DNA from: Bradyrhizobium genomosp. I (2014)
GTDB lineage: Bacteria > Pseudomonadota > Alphaproteobacteria > Rhizobiales > Xanthobacteraceae
NCBI RefSeq assembly: GCF_000261685.1
Contig: NZ_AJQE01000137.1
Coordinates: 1 to 37,127 of the forward strand
Length of the DNA: 37,127 bases
Direction of reading: 5' to 3'
Part shown: one piece after another, positions 16,000 to 25,046 of the stretch
Layout: each line of letters begins with the position of its first letter
How positions within the stretch are numbered: position 1 is the stretch's first letter
Position numbers and translations under genes: made by a program
The notes under the pieces: model-generated
Told to the model about the DNA's origin: nothing
What the model saw: only the letters and a program-made list of their open reading frames with translations
Databases searched by the model: none

Positions 16000-18351
16000 A
16001 TGGCTGACGGGGCTAGGTATTCGCGCGCCCTGATTTTGGGCGCGTCGGTGGTTGCAATTGCGGCAATGATGGCGGAGGGCAGTCTCGCGCAGACCGCATC
16101 GCCGCAGACTGAAAACGCGCCCTCGGAACAACCGAAACGGGCCAAGCGCAGGCTGGGGAAGCCGCAGGTCGCGGAGCAGGCAGCGCCTGAAATCCTGAAT
16201 GCTCGCGCCCAGGCCGGCGGCACGGCGTCCGTTCAGGTGCTCGACACCATTACCGTCGCCGCAACCAAGACCAGGGAGCGCGCGATCGACGCGCTCGCGC
16301 CTGTCAGCTCGATTACGCTCGACCAGATCCAGGGGATCCAGCCGAACCGCCTGTCGGGCATTTTCTATGCGGTGCCCGGCGTGTCGTTCCAGGAGCGTGG
16401 TGACGATCCCGCAACGGTCATCAACATCCGTGGCTTGCAGGATTTCGGCCGCGTCGCTGTCGTCGTCGACGGGGCGCGGCAGAACTACCAGCGCACGGGC
16501 CACAACGCCAACGGCTCCTTCTTCCTCGATCCTGAATTGATCGGCGGCGTCGACGTCGTGCGCGGACCGACCGCCAACATCTACGGCTCCGGCGCCATCG
16601 GCGGCCTGGTCTCGTTCCGCACCAAGGACATCAATGACGTGCTGCGACCCGGCGAGCGCTGGGGCGTCGATCTCTCGGGCTCCTACGGGTCCAACAACAA
16701 TCGCGGCCTCGGCTCGGTGTTCGGCGGCGTGCGCGCCACGCCCGATGTCGACATCTTCGGCGGCGCGGTCTACCGCACGCAAGGCAATTACAAGGACGGC
16801 AACGGTACCGAGATCGGCAACACCGGCAACCAGGTCGAGGCCGGGCTGATGAAGCTCACGGTGCGCCCGGCCCTCGGTCACGAGGTCAAGTTCGGTGCGG
16901 TCTTCCAGGACTATCAATACGATATCGGCCAGTTCAACCGCGGTCCGGTGGTAACAGCGGCGCAGCGCGCGCTCTATCAGGGCTCGTCGGTCTACGCCTC
17001 CGACGCGAAGAACTACACCGGCACCATCACCTGGAACTATTCGCTGCCGAGCGACAATCTGTTCGACTGGCATATGTCGATCTACGGCAATCGCATCGAC
17101 AACGACCAGACCAAGACCTATCACTATTCCACGTCCGGCGCCGCCTATTGCGGGACGGGAAATTTCGGCAACAACATTTCGGGCTGCGTCGGCGACAAGC
17201 GCGGCTACGTCCTCGATACCTATGGCATCGACGTCAACAACACCACGCGCTTCAACGTGGGCGACTGGCGCAACGCCGTCACCTGGGGCATCGACGCCTT
17301 CCAGGACGATGTGATCACGACCGACAGCCGCGGCAATTCCAACATCACGACGCCGAGCGGCATCCGCACCGTGTCGGGCGGTTTCCTTCAGCTGAAGCAG
17401 AACTACAGCACCTGGTTCGAGGCGGTGAGCGCGATCCGCTATGACCGCTACGACCTCGATTCCGGCAGGACCAGCGCCGGCGGCGACCGCTTCTCGCCGA
17501 AGATCACTCTCGGCGTGACGCCGGTTCCGGGCTTCCAGCCCTATGTCAGCTATGCCGAAGGTTATCGCGCGCCGTCGATCACCGAGACCGTGATCTCGGG
17601 CGCGCATGCGACCGGCGGCGGACCGGCCTTCTTCCCCTGTCCTGACGGCACCGTCGGCCTGTTCTGCTTCCTGCCCAACCCGAACCTTCGTCCCGAGGTC
17701 GGCAAGAACAAGGAAGTCGGCCTCAACCTGAAGTACGACAACATCTTCAGCGCCAACGACTCGTTTCGCGGCAAGATCAATCTCTTCCGCAACGATGTCA
17801 GCGACTACATCGACCTCGTCGCTTCGGCGCCGGTCCCGGTGCCGCCGTTCGGATCGTTCAGCCAGTACTATCAGTACCAGAACATCGCCAATGCCCGCAT
17901 CGAGGGCTTCGAGGCGGAGACGATGTACGATGCCGGCAGCTGGTTCATCGGCGTCGCGGGACACTACATCAAGGGCAAGAACGTACAGACTAATATCGGG
18001 CTTGCGACGATCACCCCGACCAAGGTGGTCACGACCGGCGGCGTCCGCCTGCTCGATCGCACCCTGATCCTGTCGGCGCAGTGGGCGTCGTACGGCCCCA
18101 ACAACGACGTGCCGGCCAACTATATTCGCTCAACCGGCTACGATCTCGTCAATCTGTACCTGACGTACAATGCGACCAGGGACATCGTGTTCTCGGCTTC
18201 GATCGACAATCTCTTGAACCAGTACTACCGGCCTTACGCCGTTCCCGGCAGCTCGACCGACGGCACGTCGCAGAACGACGTGCTGTGGTCGAGCCCGGGT
18301 CCGGGCAGGGTCTACAAGGCCGGCATGAAGATCCACTTTGGAGGTGCGTAA
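16000..18351 (+). CDS. hmuR: TonB-dependent outer membrane haem receptor
   Basis: This 783-residue receptor takes haem across the outer membrane. A signal peptide covers about residues 1-30. The TonB box 'DTITVAAT' is followed by the plug ('PNRLSGIFYAVPGVSFQER', 'INIRGLQDFGRVAVVVDGARQN', 'VDVVRGPTANIYGSGAIGG') and the 22-strand barrel. The haem-receptor signature is visible as 'YAEGYRAPSITET' plus 'NPNLRPE', the FRAP/NPNL-like region with its haem-transfer loop. The C-terminus is a short beta strand. ATG at 16000 is preferred; a GTG at 15982 is an in-frame alternative. It is divergent from hmuPTUV. Confidence 0.93.
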   Translation: MADGARYSRALILGASVVAIAAMMAEGSLAQTASPQTENAPSEQPKRAKRRLGKPQVAEQAAPEILNARAQAGGTASVQVLDTITVAATKTRERAIDALAPVSSITLDQIQGIQPNRLSGIFYAVPGVSFQERGDDPATVINIRGLQDFGRVAVVVDGARQNYQRTGHNANGSFFLDPELIGGVDVVRGPTANIYGSGAIGGLVSFRTKDINDVLRPGERWGVDLSGSYGSNNNRGLGSVFGGVRATPDVDIFGGAVYRTQGNYKDGNGTEIGNTGNQVEAGLMKLTVRPALGHEVKFGAVFQDYQYDIGQFNRGPVVTAAQRALYQGSSVYASDAKNYTGTITWNYSLPSDNLFDWHMSIYGNRIDNDQTKTYHYSTSGAAYCGTGNFGNNISGCVGDKRGYVLDTYGIDVNNTTRFNVGDWRNAVTWGIDAFQDDVITTDSRGNSNITTPSGIRTVSGGFLQLKQNYSTWFEAVSAIRYDRYDLDSGRTSAGGDRFSPKITLGVTPVPGFQPYVSYAEGYRAPSITETVISGAHATGGGPAFFPCPDGTVGLFCFLPNPNLRPEVGKNKEVGLNLKYDNIFSANDSFRGKINLFRNDVSDYIDLVASAPVPVPPFGSFSQYYQYQNIANARIEGFEAETMYDAGSWFIGVAGHYIKGKNVQTNIGLATITPTKVVTTGGVRLLDRTLILSAQWASYGPNNDVPANYIRSTGYDLVNLYLTYNATRDIVFSASIDNLLNQYYRPYAVPGSSTDGTSQNDVLWSSPGPGRVYKAGMKIHFGGA

Positions 18352-18386
18352 GCCTGGAGGCGCCGCATCACCATAACCTCCGCCGG

Positions 18387-18410
18387 GCCGCGCTGATGCT
18401 CCAGCGCGGC
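18387..18410 (+). terminator. Perfect 9-bp GC hairpin between hmuR and hmuQ
   Basis: GCCGCGCTG and CAGCGCGGC flank a six-base loop, and a T-rich stretch (GTTTTCGTCTT) follows about ten bases later. It lies 36 bases after the hmuR stop and could be a partial terminator or an mRNA-end stabiliser that sets different levels of receptor and downstream genes. Confidence 0.55.
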
Positions 18411-18449
18411 TTCGGCGCGTTTTCGTCTTGATCAGAAGGAGAGACTTTC

Positions 18450-18782
18450 ATGTTTATCGCCATGAACCGGTTCCAGGTGAAGAAGGGCGCGGAGGCTGCG
18501 TTCGAGACCGTCTGGGCGACCCGCGAATCCTATCTCGGCAGCATGGCCGGCTTCGTCGAGTTTCATCTGTTGAAGGGCCCGGAGGCCGAGGACCACACGC
18601 TCTATTCCTCGCACACGACCTGGGTCGACAAGGCGGCGTTCGAGGCCTGGACGCGCTCGGAGGAATTCCGTCGCGCCCACGCGCGTGCCGACAACAGGAC
18701 TGGCGAGAGCCTGTATCTCGGCCATCCCAGGTTCGAGGGCTTTGAGGTGATCCAGAGCGAGCGCAAGGCGGCGGCCGCCTGA
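18450..18782 (+). CDS. hmuQ: Haem-degrading monooxygenase (IsdG/HmuQ type)
   Basis: This 110-residue protein is a dimeric alpha/beta-barrel monooxygenase of the ABM fold that opens haem and frees iron in the cytoplasm. The IsdG-type catalytic trio is present at matching positions: Asn6 (AMNRF), Trp67 (EAWTRS) and His77 (RRAHAR). The ribosome site AAGGAG lies about nine bases before the ATG. It follows hmuR by 98 bases, with a hairpin between, and precedes hutX by 27 bases. Bradyrhizobium is known to carry HmuQ near hmuR; the symbol is assigned on that basis. Confidence 0.92.
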   Translation: MFIAMNRFQVKKGAEAAFETVWATRESYLGSMAGFVEFHLLKGPEAEDHTLYSSHTTWVDKAAFEAWTRSEEFRRAHARADNRTGESLYLGHPRFEGFEVIQSERKAAAA

Positions 18783-18809
18783 GTCGATGACGCACGAGAG
18801 GAGCCGGAC

Positions 18810-19325
18810 ATGTTGAGCACCCATCTCGCCGATCTCAGGGCCCATATGGCCGACAACCCCGGCGCGGTGATCGAGGACGTCGCACGCGAGCGCAAGGTCA
18901 CCCCGCGCGCGGTGATCGATGCGCTGCCGTCTGCCATGATGCGCATCGGGGGCGGCGAGCACTTTGTTGCTGCGATGCAGGACCTTGCGGAATGGGGCGA
19001 GGTGACGCTGATCGTGCACACGGATGATGCGATCTTCGAGTTCACGGGCCCGATTCCCGCGGGGGAGATCGGCCGCGGCTATTTCAACCTGATGCAGCCG
19101 AAGGGATTGCATGGCCATCTTCGCCATGAGCGTTGCGCGGGCGTCGCCTTCGTCGAGCGGCCCTTCATGGGCAAGACCTCGGCCTTCATCGCGTTCCTGA
19201 ACGCTGACGGCGGCATCATGTTCAAGGTCTTCGTCGGTCGCGACGAGACCCGGGCGCTGCGGGCGGATCAGCTGGCGCGGTTTCGGCAGCTTGCGGACCG
19301 AATCGCGGCCGCGCCCGCGGCGTAA
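18810..19325 (+). CDS. hutX: Cytosolic haem carrier, HutX/ChuX family
   Basis: This 171-residue soluble protein matches HutX/ChuX proteins. Blocks seen are 'LPSAMMRIGGGEHFVAAMQDLAEWGEVTLIVHTDDAIFEF', 'GYFNLMQPKGLHGHLRH' and 'GKTSAFIAFLNADGGIMFKVFVGRDE'. These proteins bind haem in the cytoplasm and pass it to degrading enzymes, which fits its place right after hmuQ. AGGAG is eight bases before the ATG. His106-108 in 'LHGHLRH' could be haem ligands; this is inferred. Confidence 0.88.
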   Translation: MLSTHLADLRAHMADNPGAVIEDVARERKVTPRAVIDALPSAMMRIGGGEHFVAAMQDLAEWGEVTLIVHTDDAIFEFTGPIPAGEIGRGYFNLMQPKGLHGHLRHERCAGVAFVERPFMGKTSAFIAFLNADGGIMFKVFVGRDETRALRADQLARFRQLADRIAAAPAA

Positions 19326-19352
19326 TTTGCTTCAACCTGTCGGGAGATCAGG

Positions 19353-20129
19353 ATGCAGAGCAATTCGAGGCTTGGGCATATGATCCTAACAATCGCGCTG
19401 GCGCTCGCGCCGGCACCGGCCTTCGCGATCGACGAAGCCCTGTTGCCGCGCAATCTGTCGCCCTGGGGCATGTTCGTCAGCGCCGACATCATCGTGAAGA
19501 CCGTGATGGTCGGGCTCGCGGTCGCCTCGCTGGTGACGTGGACGGCGTGGCTCGCCAAGACCATCGAGCTGCGCCGCAAGAGCGCACTCGCCGTGGAGCG
19601 GACGCGGGCGCTCGAAGGACGGATGACGCTGGCGGAGGCGGCGGAGAAGACCGGGGATGCACACGATGCGGTTGCCCAGCTCATCCAGTCCTGTGCCAGG
19701 GAGGCGGAGCTCTCGGGCGGCATCGTCGACGACGGCCTCCAGGAGCGTGTCGCGCTGCGGCTGGAGCGGGTCGAGGCCGCGATGTCACGGCAGATCGCGC
19801 GGGGCACCGGCGTGCTCGCGACCATCGGCGCCGTTGCGCCCTTCGTCGGCCTGTTCGGCACGGTCTGGGGTATCATGAATTCCTTCATCGGCATTTCCGA
19901 GAGCCACACCACCAGTCTTGCAGTCGTCGCGCCCGGCATCGCGGAAGCCTTGCTCGCGACCGCGCTCGGTCTCGTCGCCGCCATCCCGGCGGTCGTGATC
20001 TACAATCATCTCGTCCGCGGCATCGCCAACTACCGCGCGCTGCTCGGCGATGCCTCGGCGCAGCTGATGCTGCTGGTGAGCCGCCAGCGCGACCACCGCC
20101 ATTTCCGTCTGGCCCGGGCGGCGGAGTAG
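19353..20129 (+). CDS. exbB: TonB-system energising protein ExbB
   Basis: This 258-residue proton-channel subunit has an N-terminal hydrophobic segment ending APAFA (a possible signal peptide). The spans are at about residues 44-68, 150-178 ('TGVLATIGAVAPFVGLFGT') and 190-215 ('APGIAEALLATALGLVAAI'). The MotA/TolQ/ExbB domain is complete. With ExbD and TonB it passes proton-motive force to HmuR. It starts 27 bases after hutX and is followed by exbD after three bases. Confidence 0.93.
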   Translation: MQSNSRLGHMILTIALALAPAPAFAIDEALLPRNLSPWGMFVSADIIVKTVMVGLAVASLVTWTAWLAKTIELRRKSALAVERTRALEGRMTLAEAAEKTGDAHDAVAQLIQSCAREAELSGGIVDDGLQERVALRLERVEAAMSRQIARGTGVLATIGAVAPFVGLFGTVWGIMNSFIGISESHTTSLAVVAPGIAEALLATALGLVAAIPAVVIYNHLVRGIANYRALLGDASAQLMLLVSRQRDHRHFRLARAAE

Positions 20130-20132
20130 GCC

Positions 20133-20578
<446 letters not shown>

Positions 20579-20579
<1 letters not shown>

Positions 20580-21409
20580 TGGCCGCGAACGCCTTTGCCT
20601 TGCACGAGCCGCTCGGCGAGCGCGAGGGCGCACGCTGGGGTGTCTCGGCGGCTCTGATCGTGATGTTGCATGTGGCTGCCGCGCTGCTTGCGATGAATTG
20701 GCCGAGGTCGCAGCCTGAGCAGGGCGTCAGCCTGCCGGCGATCATGGTCGACATGTCGCCGGTGACCTCGTCGCCGCAGCCGACGCAGGACGACGTCGCC
20801 CCGGGGCCGCTGATGCAGGAGGCCGACGCCGCGCCGCCGGAGCCCATGCAGCAGCAGGCCGTCGAGGAGACCATCGCGCCGACGCCCCCACAGGACAAGC
20901 CGGACGTCGTGGCGCCGCCGGAGCAGAAGCAGGAGGCGGCATCGGCCAAGCCGGAGCCCGCGAAAATCGTGCCGGTCGAAAAGCCGGTCCCAGTGAAGCC
21001 GAAGGTGGTTCGCCGCGAAGCCAAGAAGCCGTCGGAAGCAACGCCCGCGCCGCGCACCAGCGCACCACCGCGCGCCGAGCGCGAGGCGCCGATGGCATCC
21101 GCCATGAGTGCGGGGGCGGTGGCCGCCACGATCGCATCCTACAATCAACGTGTCCGCGCGCATCTGATGCGCTTCCACTCATATCCGGCCGGCGGTGGCG
21201 GCCAGCGTGGCGTTGCAAGGCTCAGCTTCACGATCAGCCGCAGCGGGCAGGTGACATCGAGCCGTCTCGGCGGCTCGTCCGGCGTCGCCGCCTTCGACGC
21301 TCAGGCGATGTCCATGGTCCGCCAGGCTTCGCCGTTCCCGCCGATCCCGAATGAGATCAAGAACGGCTCGATGAGCTTTACGATCCCCGTGGAGTTTACC
21401 GTGAGGTGA
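20579..21409 (+). CDS. tonB: Energy transducer TonB
   Basis: This 276-residue protein has an N-terminal span (about residues 20-40), a long Pro/Glu/Lys-rich spacer (about 55-165) and a C-terminal TonB domain. In that domain 'YNQRVRAHLMRFHSYP' and 'GVARLSFTISRSGQVTSSRL' are clear and the end is 'VEFTVR'. It links ExbBD in the inner membrane to the HmuR TonB box. It is the last gene of the plus-strand run from hmuR; repeats follow. Confidence 0.92.
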
Positions 21410-21432
21410 TGTGCCGCCCTCCGCAAACTCAG

Positions 21433-21577
21433 CCGTCGTCCCGGACAAGCGCAGCGAAGCGGAGCGCCGATCCGGGATCCAACCACAGGATCAGGTTTGA
21501 CGAAGATTCGTCATCACCATCTCGCGCCACGACTCCGGTTCGGGGGTATGGGTCCCGGCTTTCGCCGGGACGACGGA
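21433..21577. repeat. Palindromic intergenic repeat after tonB
   Basis: The left end begins CGTCGTCCCGG and the right end closes with CCGGGACGACGG, so the element has inverted ends over about 145 bases. The right arm contains a perfect hairpin (GTCCCGGC, loop TTTC, GCCGGGAC, 21552-21571). It sits between the convergent tonB and phytase-like genes, where it may act as a two-way terminator. Confidence 0.75.
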
Positions 21578-21600
21578 GGAGCGTGTAGCGAGCGGCGAGA

Positions 21601-22956
21601 CTACTTCGCCTTCAGGAAATCCGCGACTTCGAGCAGCATGAACTCGTTGTCGTCGGCCTTGTTGGGATCGCGGCTGGACGAGAACGGCAGATTATTGTCG
21701 TTGCCGACGATGATGTGGGTGTCGTCGACGCGGTCGACGTTCTCGATGGTGAAGAACGGAAAGGTGTAGACGCCGTCGTTGAGCGGCTTCCTGGCCTTCT
21801 TGTCGGGATCCCTGATCTTCATCAGGTCGATATAGCCGATCTTGCGCACGGGCTTGCCGACATTGGCGTCGGTGAGCTCGATCTTGTAGATGCGCTTGAA
21901 CTTGGCAAGATCCGGAAAGCAGTTCTCGCCGCGGGTGCCTTGCGAGCAGGCCTTGTCGGCGGTGCCTTCGCCATTGTCGCGCTCGATGATGAGGCCGGAG
22001 GTCTGATCGATCATGTTGAAGTCGCCGATGGCGTTGCCGTTCTGCTCGAACACATATTGCCAGGAACGGCCGGTGAATTTTTCCGCGGCGACGTCGAATT
22101 CGAGGATGCGGGAGGCTTCCTTGCCGTCGACCTTCTCCCAGTCCTTCTTTTCGGCGTCCCACAACGGGCCTTCGAGCAGGCCGTAGAGGAACTTTCCGTC
22201 TTTCGACGAGGCGAAGCCCTCATAGCCCTTGGAGCGGCGGAGGTTGACGTTGGTGTAGCTCGCGCCCGGCGCGCCGGGCGTCGCCACCGCCCAATTGTCG
22301 GGCGAGCGCACCGGCTTGCCGCCGGCGACGGTCTCGAACACGCCGAGGATCTTGCCCGCTTTGTCCGCCTTCAGGATGTACGGGCCGAACTCGTCGCCGA
22401 TCCAGATGACGTCGCCGATGATCTGGAAGCCCTCGGTGTCGAAGTCGGAGCCGGTGAGATAGCGCTTCTCGGTGTCCTCGTGCACGATGCGGAAGGGGAC
22501 CTTCTTGTCGGGATCGTGCAGGAAGATGGTCTCCAGCCGCTCGATCTTGCCGTTCGCCCAGTCCATCTTGTAGCGGTTGAGGTACAGCATCGAATCCGGC
22601 GAATTGGCGCGCGCGCCCATGCCGTTGTCGGTGATGACCCAGAACGTGCCGTCGGGCATGGTCTTGATGCCGGAATGGCCCTGCAAAGGCTGGCCCTTGA
22701 ACGGCAGCGACACGCCGGTCGGTCGCCCATAGGACTTGCCCATCACGGTGCCGAGCGCGTCGACGCGCTTGCCGGTGGTGTATTTACCCGACGTCTTGAG
22801 ATCGGCGGGTGCATCCGCCGGCGCGTCGATGAAGCTGGCGGCCGGCATCACCACGTGGCCGGCGAGCTTGGCCGGAAATTCACCCTCGCTCTGCGCCAGC
22901 GCAGAACTGGCGGCGAGAATGATCGTTGCGACGGTGCTGAGAAAAGTCGCGCGCAT
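21601..22956 (-). CDS. Secreted phytase-like esterase family protein
   Basis: This 451-residue protein has a signal peptide (residues 1-21, ASSALA-Q). Its beta-propeller-type domain matches the 'esterase-like activity of phytase' family. Blocks seen are 'GHSGIKTMPDGTFWVITDNGMGA', 'DTEGFQIIGDVIWIGDEFGPYILKADKAGKILGVFET' and 'PNKADDNEFMLLEVADFL'. It should act in the periplasm or outside the cell; the substrate is not shown, though phosphate esters are suggested by the family name. ATG at 22956 follows AGGAG; the frame stays open to 23187 without a signal peptide match. It lies after the metallo-beta-lactamase gene on the same strand. Confidence 0.82.
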   Translation of the reverse strand: MRATFLSTVATIILAASSALAQSEGEFPAKLAGHVVMPAASFIDAPADAPADLKTSGKYTTGKRVDALGTVMGKSYGRPTGVSLPFKGQPLQGHSGIKTMPDGTFWVITDNGMGARANSPDSMLYLNRYKMDWANGKIERLETIFLHDPDKKVPFRIVHEDTEKRYLTGSDFDTEGFQIIGDVIWIGDEFGPYILKADKAGKILGVFETVAGGKPVRSPDNWAVATPGAPGASYTNVNLRRSKGYEGFASSKDGKFLYGLLEGPLWDAEKKDWEKVDGKEASRILEFDVAAEKFTGRSWQYVFEQNGNAIGDFNMIDQTSGLIIERDNGEGTADKACSQGTRGENCFPDLAKFKRIYKIELTDANVGKPVRKIGYIDLMKIRDPDKKARKPLNDGVYTFPFFTIENVDRVDDTHIIVGNDNNLPFSSSRDPNKADDNEFMLLEVADFLKAK

Positions 22957-23047
22957 GTGCGTCTCCTGTTGGCGGACGCACGCCTTATGCGGACGGCACG
23001 TTGCAGTTTTGTGAAGCCGGGCCAAACGCCGCAGCTGCCGCAGCGCG

Positions 23048-24019
23048 TCACACGCCTTCGTAGACCAGCCTGGTGAAATAGCCGGGATCGACGAGGAACT
23101 GCCCCCATTTCGCGTCGAACGCTGCGGTTGGGTTGGCGGCAACAGCTTCGTCCCTCGTCTTTCCCTGCTGCTTGAGGTTGCCGACATTGTCGCGGATGGC
23201 GACCAGCATGTCGCGGAATTCCTGGAGTTCGGCCTTGTTGCTGACGGGCTTGCCGTGGCCGGGAATGATGATGGTGTCGGTCTTGGCCGCGGCGAGATTG
23301 GCGTCGGACGCCGAGATCATGCCGTCGATGCTGCCGCCGGTGGAATAGTCGATGAAGGGGTAGATGCCGTTCCAGTAGGTATCGCCCGCATGCAGGATAT
23401 TGGCCTCGGCGAACGAGACGGAAACGTCGCTATCGGTGTGTGCGGGTCCGTAGTGCTTCAGCGAAATCGATGCGCCGTTGAGCTTCAGCTTGTGCTCCTT
23501 GGCGAAGACCTCGGCCGGCAGGGCACCGGCGGGAGCGGGGAGGAAATTGTAGTCCCAGTCCTCGACTCGCTGGATGCCGGAAAGATGCTTGCGGGTGTTC
23601 TCGTGAGCTATAATCTTCGCGCCGGCCGCATGCAGCCACTCATTGCCGTCGGCATGGTCGAAGTGCCAGTGCGTGTTGATCAGATGTGTGACCGGCTCGC
23701 CGCCGAGTTCGGCCAGCGCCTTGCTGAGTTGCGGCCGCGACACGCCGATTCCGGCATCGACCAGCACCTTGCCGTCTGGCCCGGTCAGGACGGCGATGTT
23801 GCCTCCGGACCCTTCAAGGACGCTGATGTTGTTGCGCAGCTTGTAGGTCGTGATAGGCGCTGTTGCCGCGCTGTCCTTGATCAAGCTGACGATGCCTCGG
23901 GCCTCGGCATAGGCCTGGCGCGGCGTGAGCCAGCCCGCGGTGGCCGCGAACGTTGCGCCGCCGACGCAACACAAGCAGAAGCCGCGTCGGGACAACGAAT
24001 TGAGTTTTGGCGATGTCAT
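23048..24019 (-). CDS. Tat-exported metallo-beta-lactamase-fold hydrolase
   Basis: This 323-residue protein has a twin-arginine signal ('SRRGFCLCCVGGATFAATAG', cleavage near residue 38) and an MBL domain. The metal motif HxHxDH is His117, His119, Asp121, His122 (THWHFDH). Further ligand blocks are 'GPAHTDSDVSV', 'ILHAGDTYW' and 'IIIPGHGKPV'. The protein probably folds with its metals before export and hydrolyses an unknown substrate in the periplasm. ATG at 24019 was chosen because it gives the Tat signal at the N-terminus. It lies between a phytase-like gene and an ABC importer on the same strand, but a shared pathway is not evident. Confidence 0.87.
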   Translation of the reverse strand: MTSPKLNSLSRRGFCLCCVGGATFAATAGWLTPRQAYAEARGIVSLIKDSAATAPITTYKLRNNISVLEGSGGNIAVLTGPDGKVLVDAGIGVSRPQLSKALAELGGEPVTHLINTHWHFDHADGNEWLHAAGAKIIAHENTRKHLSGIQRVEDWDYNFLPAPAGALPAEVFAKEHKLKLNGASISLKHYGPAHTDSDVSVSFAEANILHAGDTYWNGIYPFIDYSTGGSIDGMISASDANLAAAKTDTIIIPGHGKPVSNKAELQEFRDMLVAIRDNVGNLKQQGKTRDEAVAANPTAAFDAKWGQFLVDPGYFTRLVYEGV

Positions 24020-24146
24020 GCAATTCTCGCTTTTCGCGCGATCATCGACGGCGCCAACGATCGACCCCGCCTTCCGCATGGAAGGTGGGATCGAAACGGT
24101 AGAGCGGTCTATCACGATCGCACGATCGCTCGCGTGCAACTGCGAT

Positions 24147-25046
24147 CTACTCCTTCACCGCGCCGGTCAGCGACGAGACGTAGTAATCCACGAACAGCGA
24201 GTAGAAGATCGCGACCGGCAGCGAGCCGAGCAGCGATCCCGCCATCAGCGCGCCCCACTGGTAGACGTCGCCGGTGACGAGCTCGGTCAGGATCGCGACC
24301 GGCACGGTCTTGTTGGCGCCGCTCTGGATGAAGGCGAGGGCATAGATGAACTCGTTCCAGGACAGCGTGAAGGAGAAGATGCCGGCCGAGATCAGCCCGG
24401 GCACCGCGAGCGGCAGCGTGATCCGCCGCAGGATCTGCAGCCGCGTGGCGCCGTCGACCAGCGCGCATTCCTCGAGCTCGTAGGGGATCGACTTGAAATA
24501 GCCGATCAGGAGCCAGGTGCAGAACGGCACCAGGAAGGTCGGATAGACCAGGATCAGGGCAAGCGGAGAGTCGAACAGGCCGAACTGCACCACGACGGTC
24601 GCGAGCGGAATGAACAGGATCGACGGCGGCACCAGATAGGCGAGATAGATGCCGAGGCCGACATAAGGACTGCCGCGGAAGCGCAGCCGTTCGATGGCAT
24701 AGGCGGCCAGCGTGCTCGCGATCAGCGACAGCGTGGTCGAGCCGATCGCCACCAGCATCGTCGTCCACAGCCAGTGCGGATAGGCGGTGTCGAACAGGAG
24801 GTGCTTGATGTGCGCCAGCGTCGGGGAAGAAATCCAGAACGGGTTGTGCTCCCGGTAATTCATCAGCTCCGCGTTCGGCTTGAACGAGGTGATCGCCATC
24901 CAGTAGAACGGGAACAGCAGGATGAGGACGAAGCAGCCGAGCGGCAGATAGATCATCATCAGCCGCCGCAGCCCGGAATCCCAGGCCATGGTATCGGGCG
25001 CGGCCTTGACGTCGGCGACGGCGGCTTGCGCGACAGTGTCAGTCAT
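24147..25046 (-). CDS. Carbohydrate-type ABC importer permease (MalG-like)
   Basis: This 299-residue permease has six predicted spans and the coupling EAA loop 'EECALVDGATRLQILRRITLPLAVPG'. It belongs to the MalG half of CUT1 importers for sugars or polyols. It overlaps the malF-like gene by eight bases and follows it in transcription. No ATP-binding subunit gene is found in this cluster, so the ATPase must be encoded elsewhere or shared if the system works at all. Confidence 0.9.
   Translation of the reverse strand: MTDTVAQAAVADVKAAPDTMAWDSGLRRLMMIYLPLGCFVLILLFPFYWMAITSFKPNAELMNYREHNPFWISSPTLAHIKHLLFDTAYPHWLWTTMLVAIGSTTLSLIASTLAAYAIERLRFRGSPYVGLGIYLAYLVPPSILFIPLATVVVQFGLFDSPLALILVYPTFLVPFCTWLLIGYFKSIPYELEECALVDGATRLQILRRITLPLAVPGLISAGIFSFTLSWNEFIYALAFIQSGANKTVPVAILTELVTGDVYQWGALMAGSLLGSLPVAIFYSLFVDYYVSSLTGAVKE

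Noticed and set aside
15856..17964. 702-codon open frame on the minus strand
   Set aside because: It is antisense to hmuR, with a repetitive Asp/Val/Ala composition typical of a shadow in high-GC DNA.
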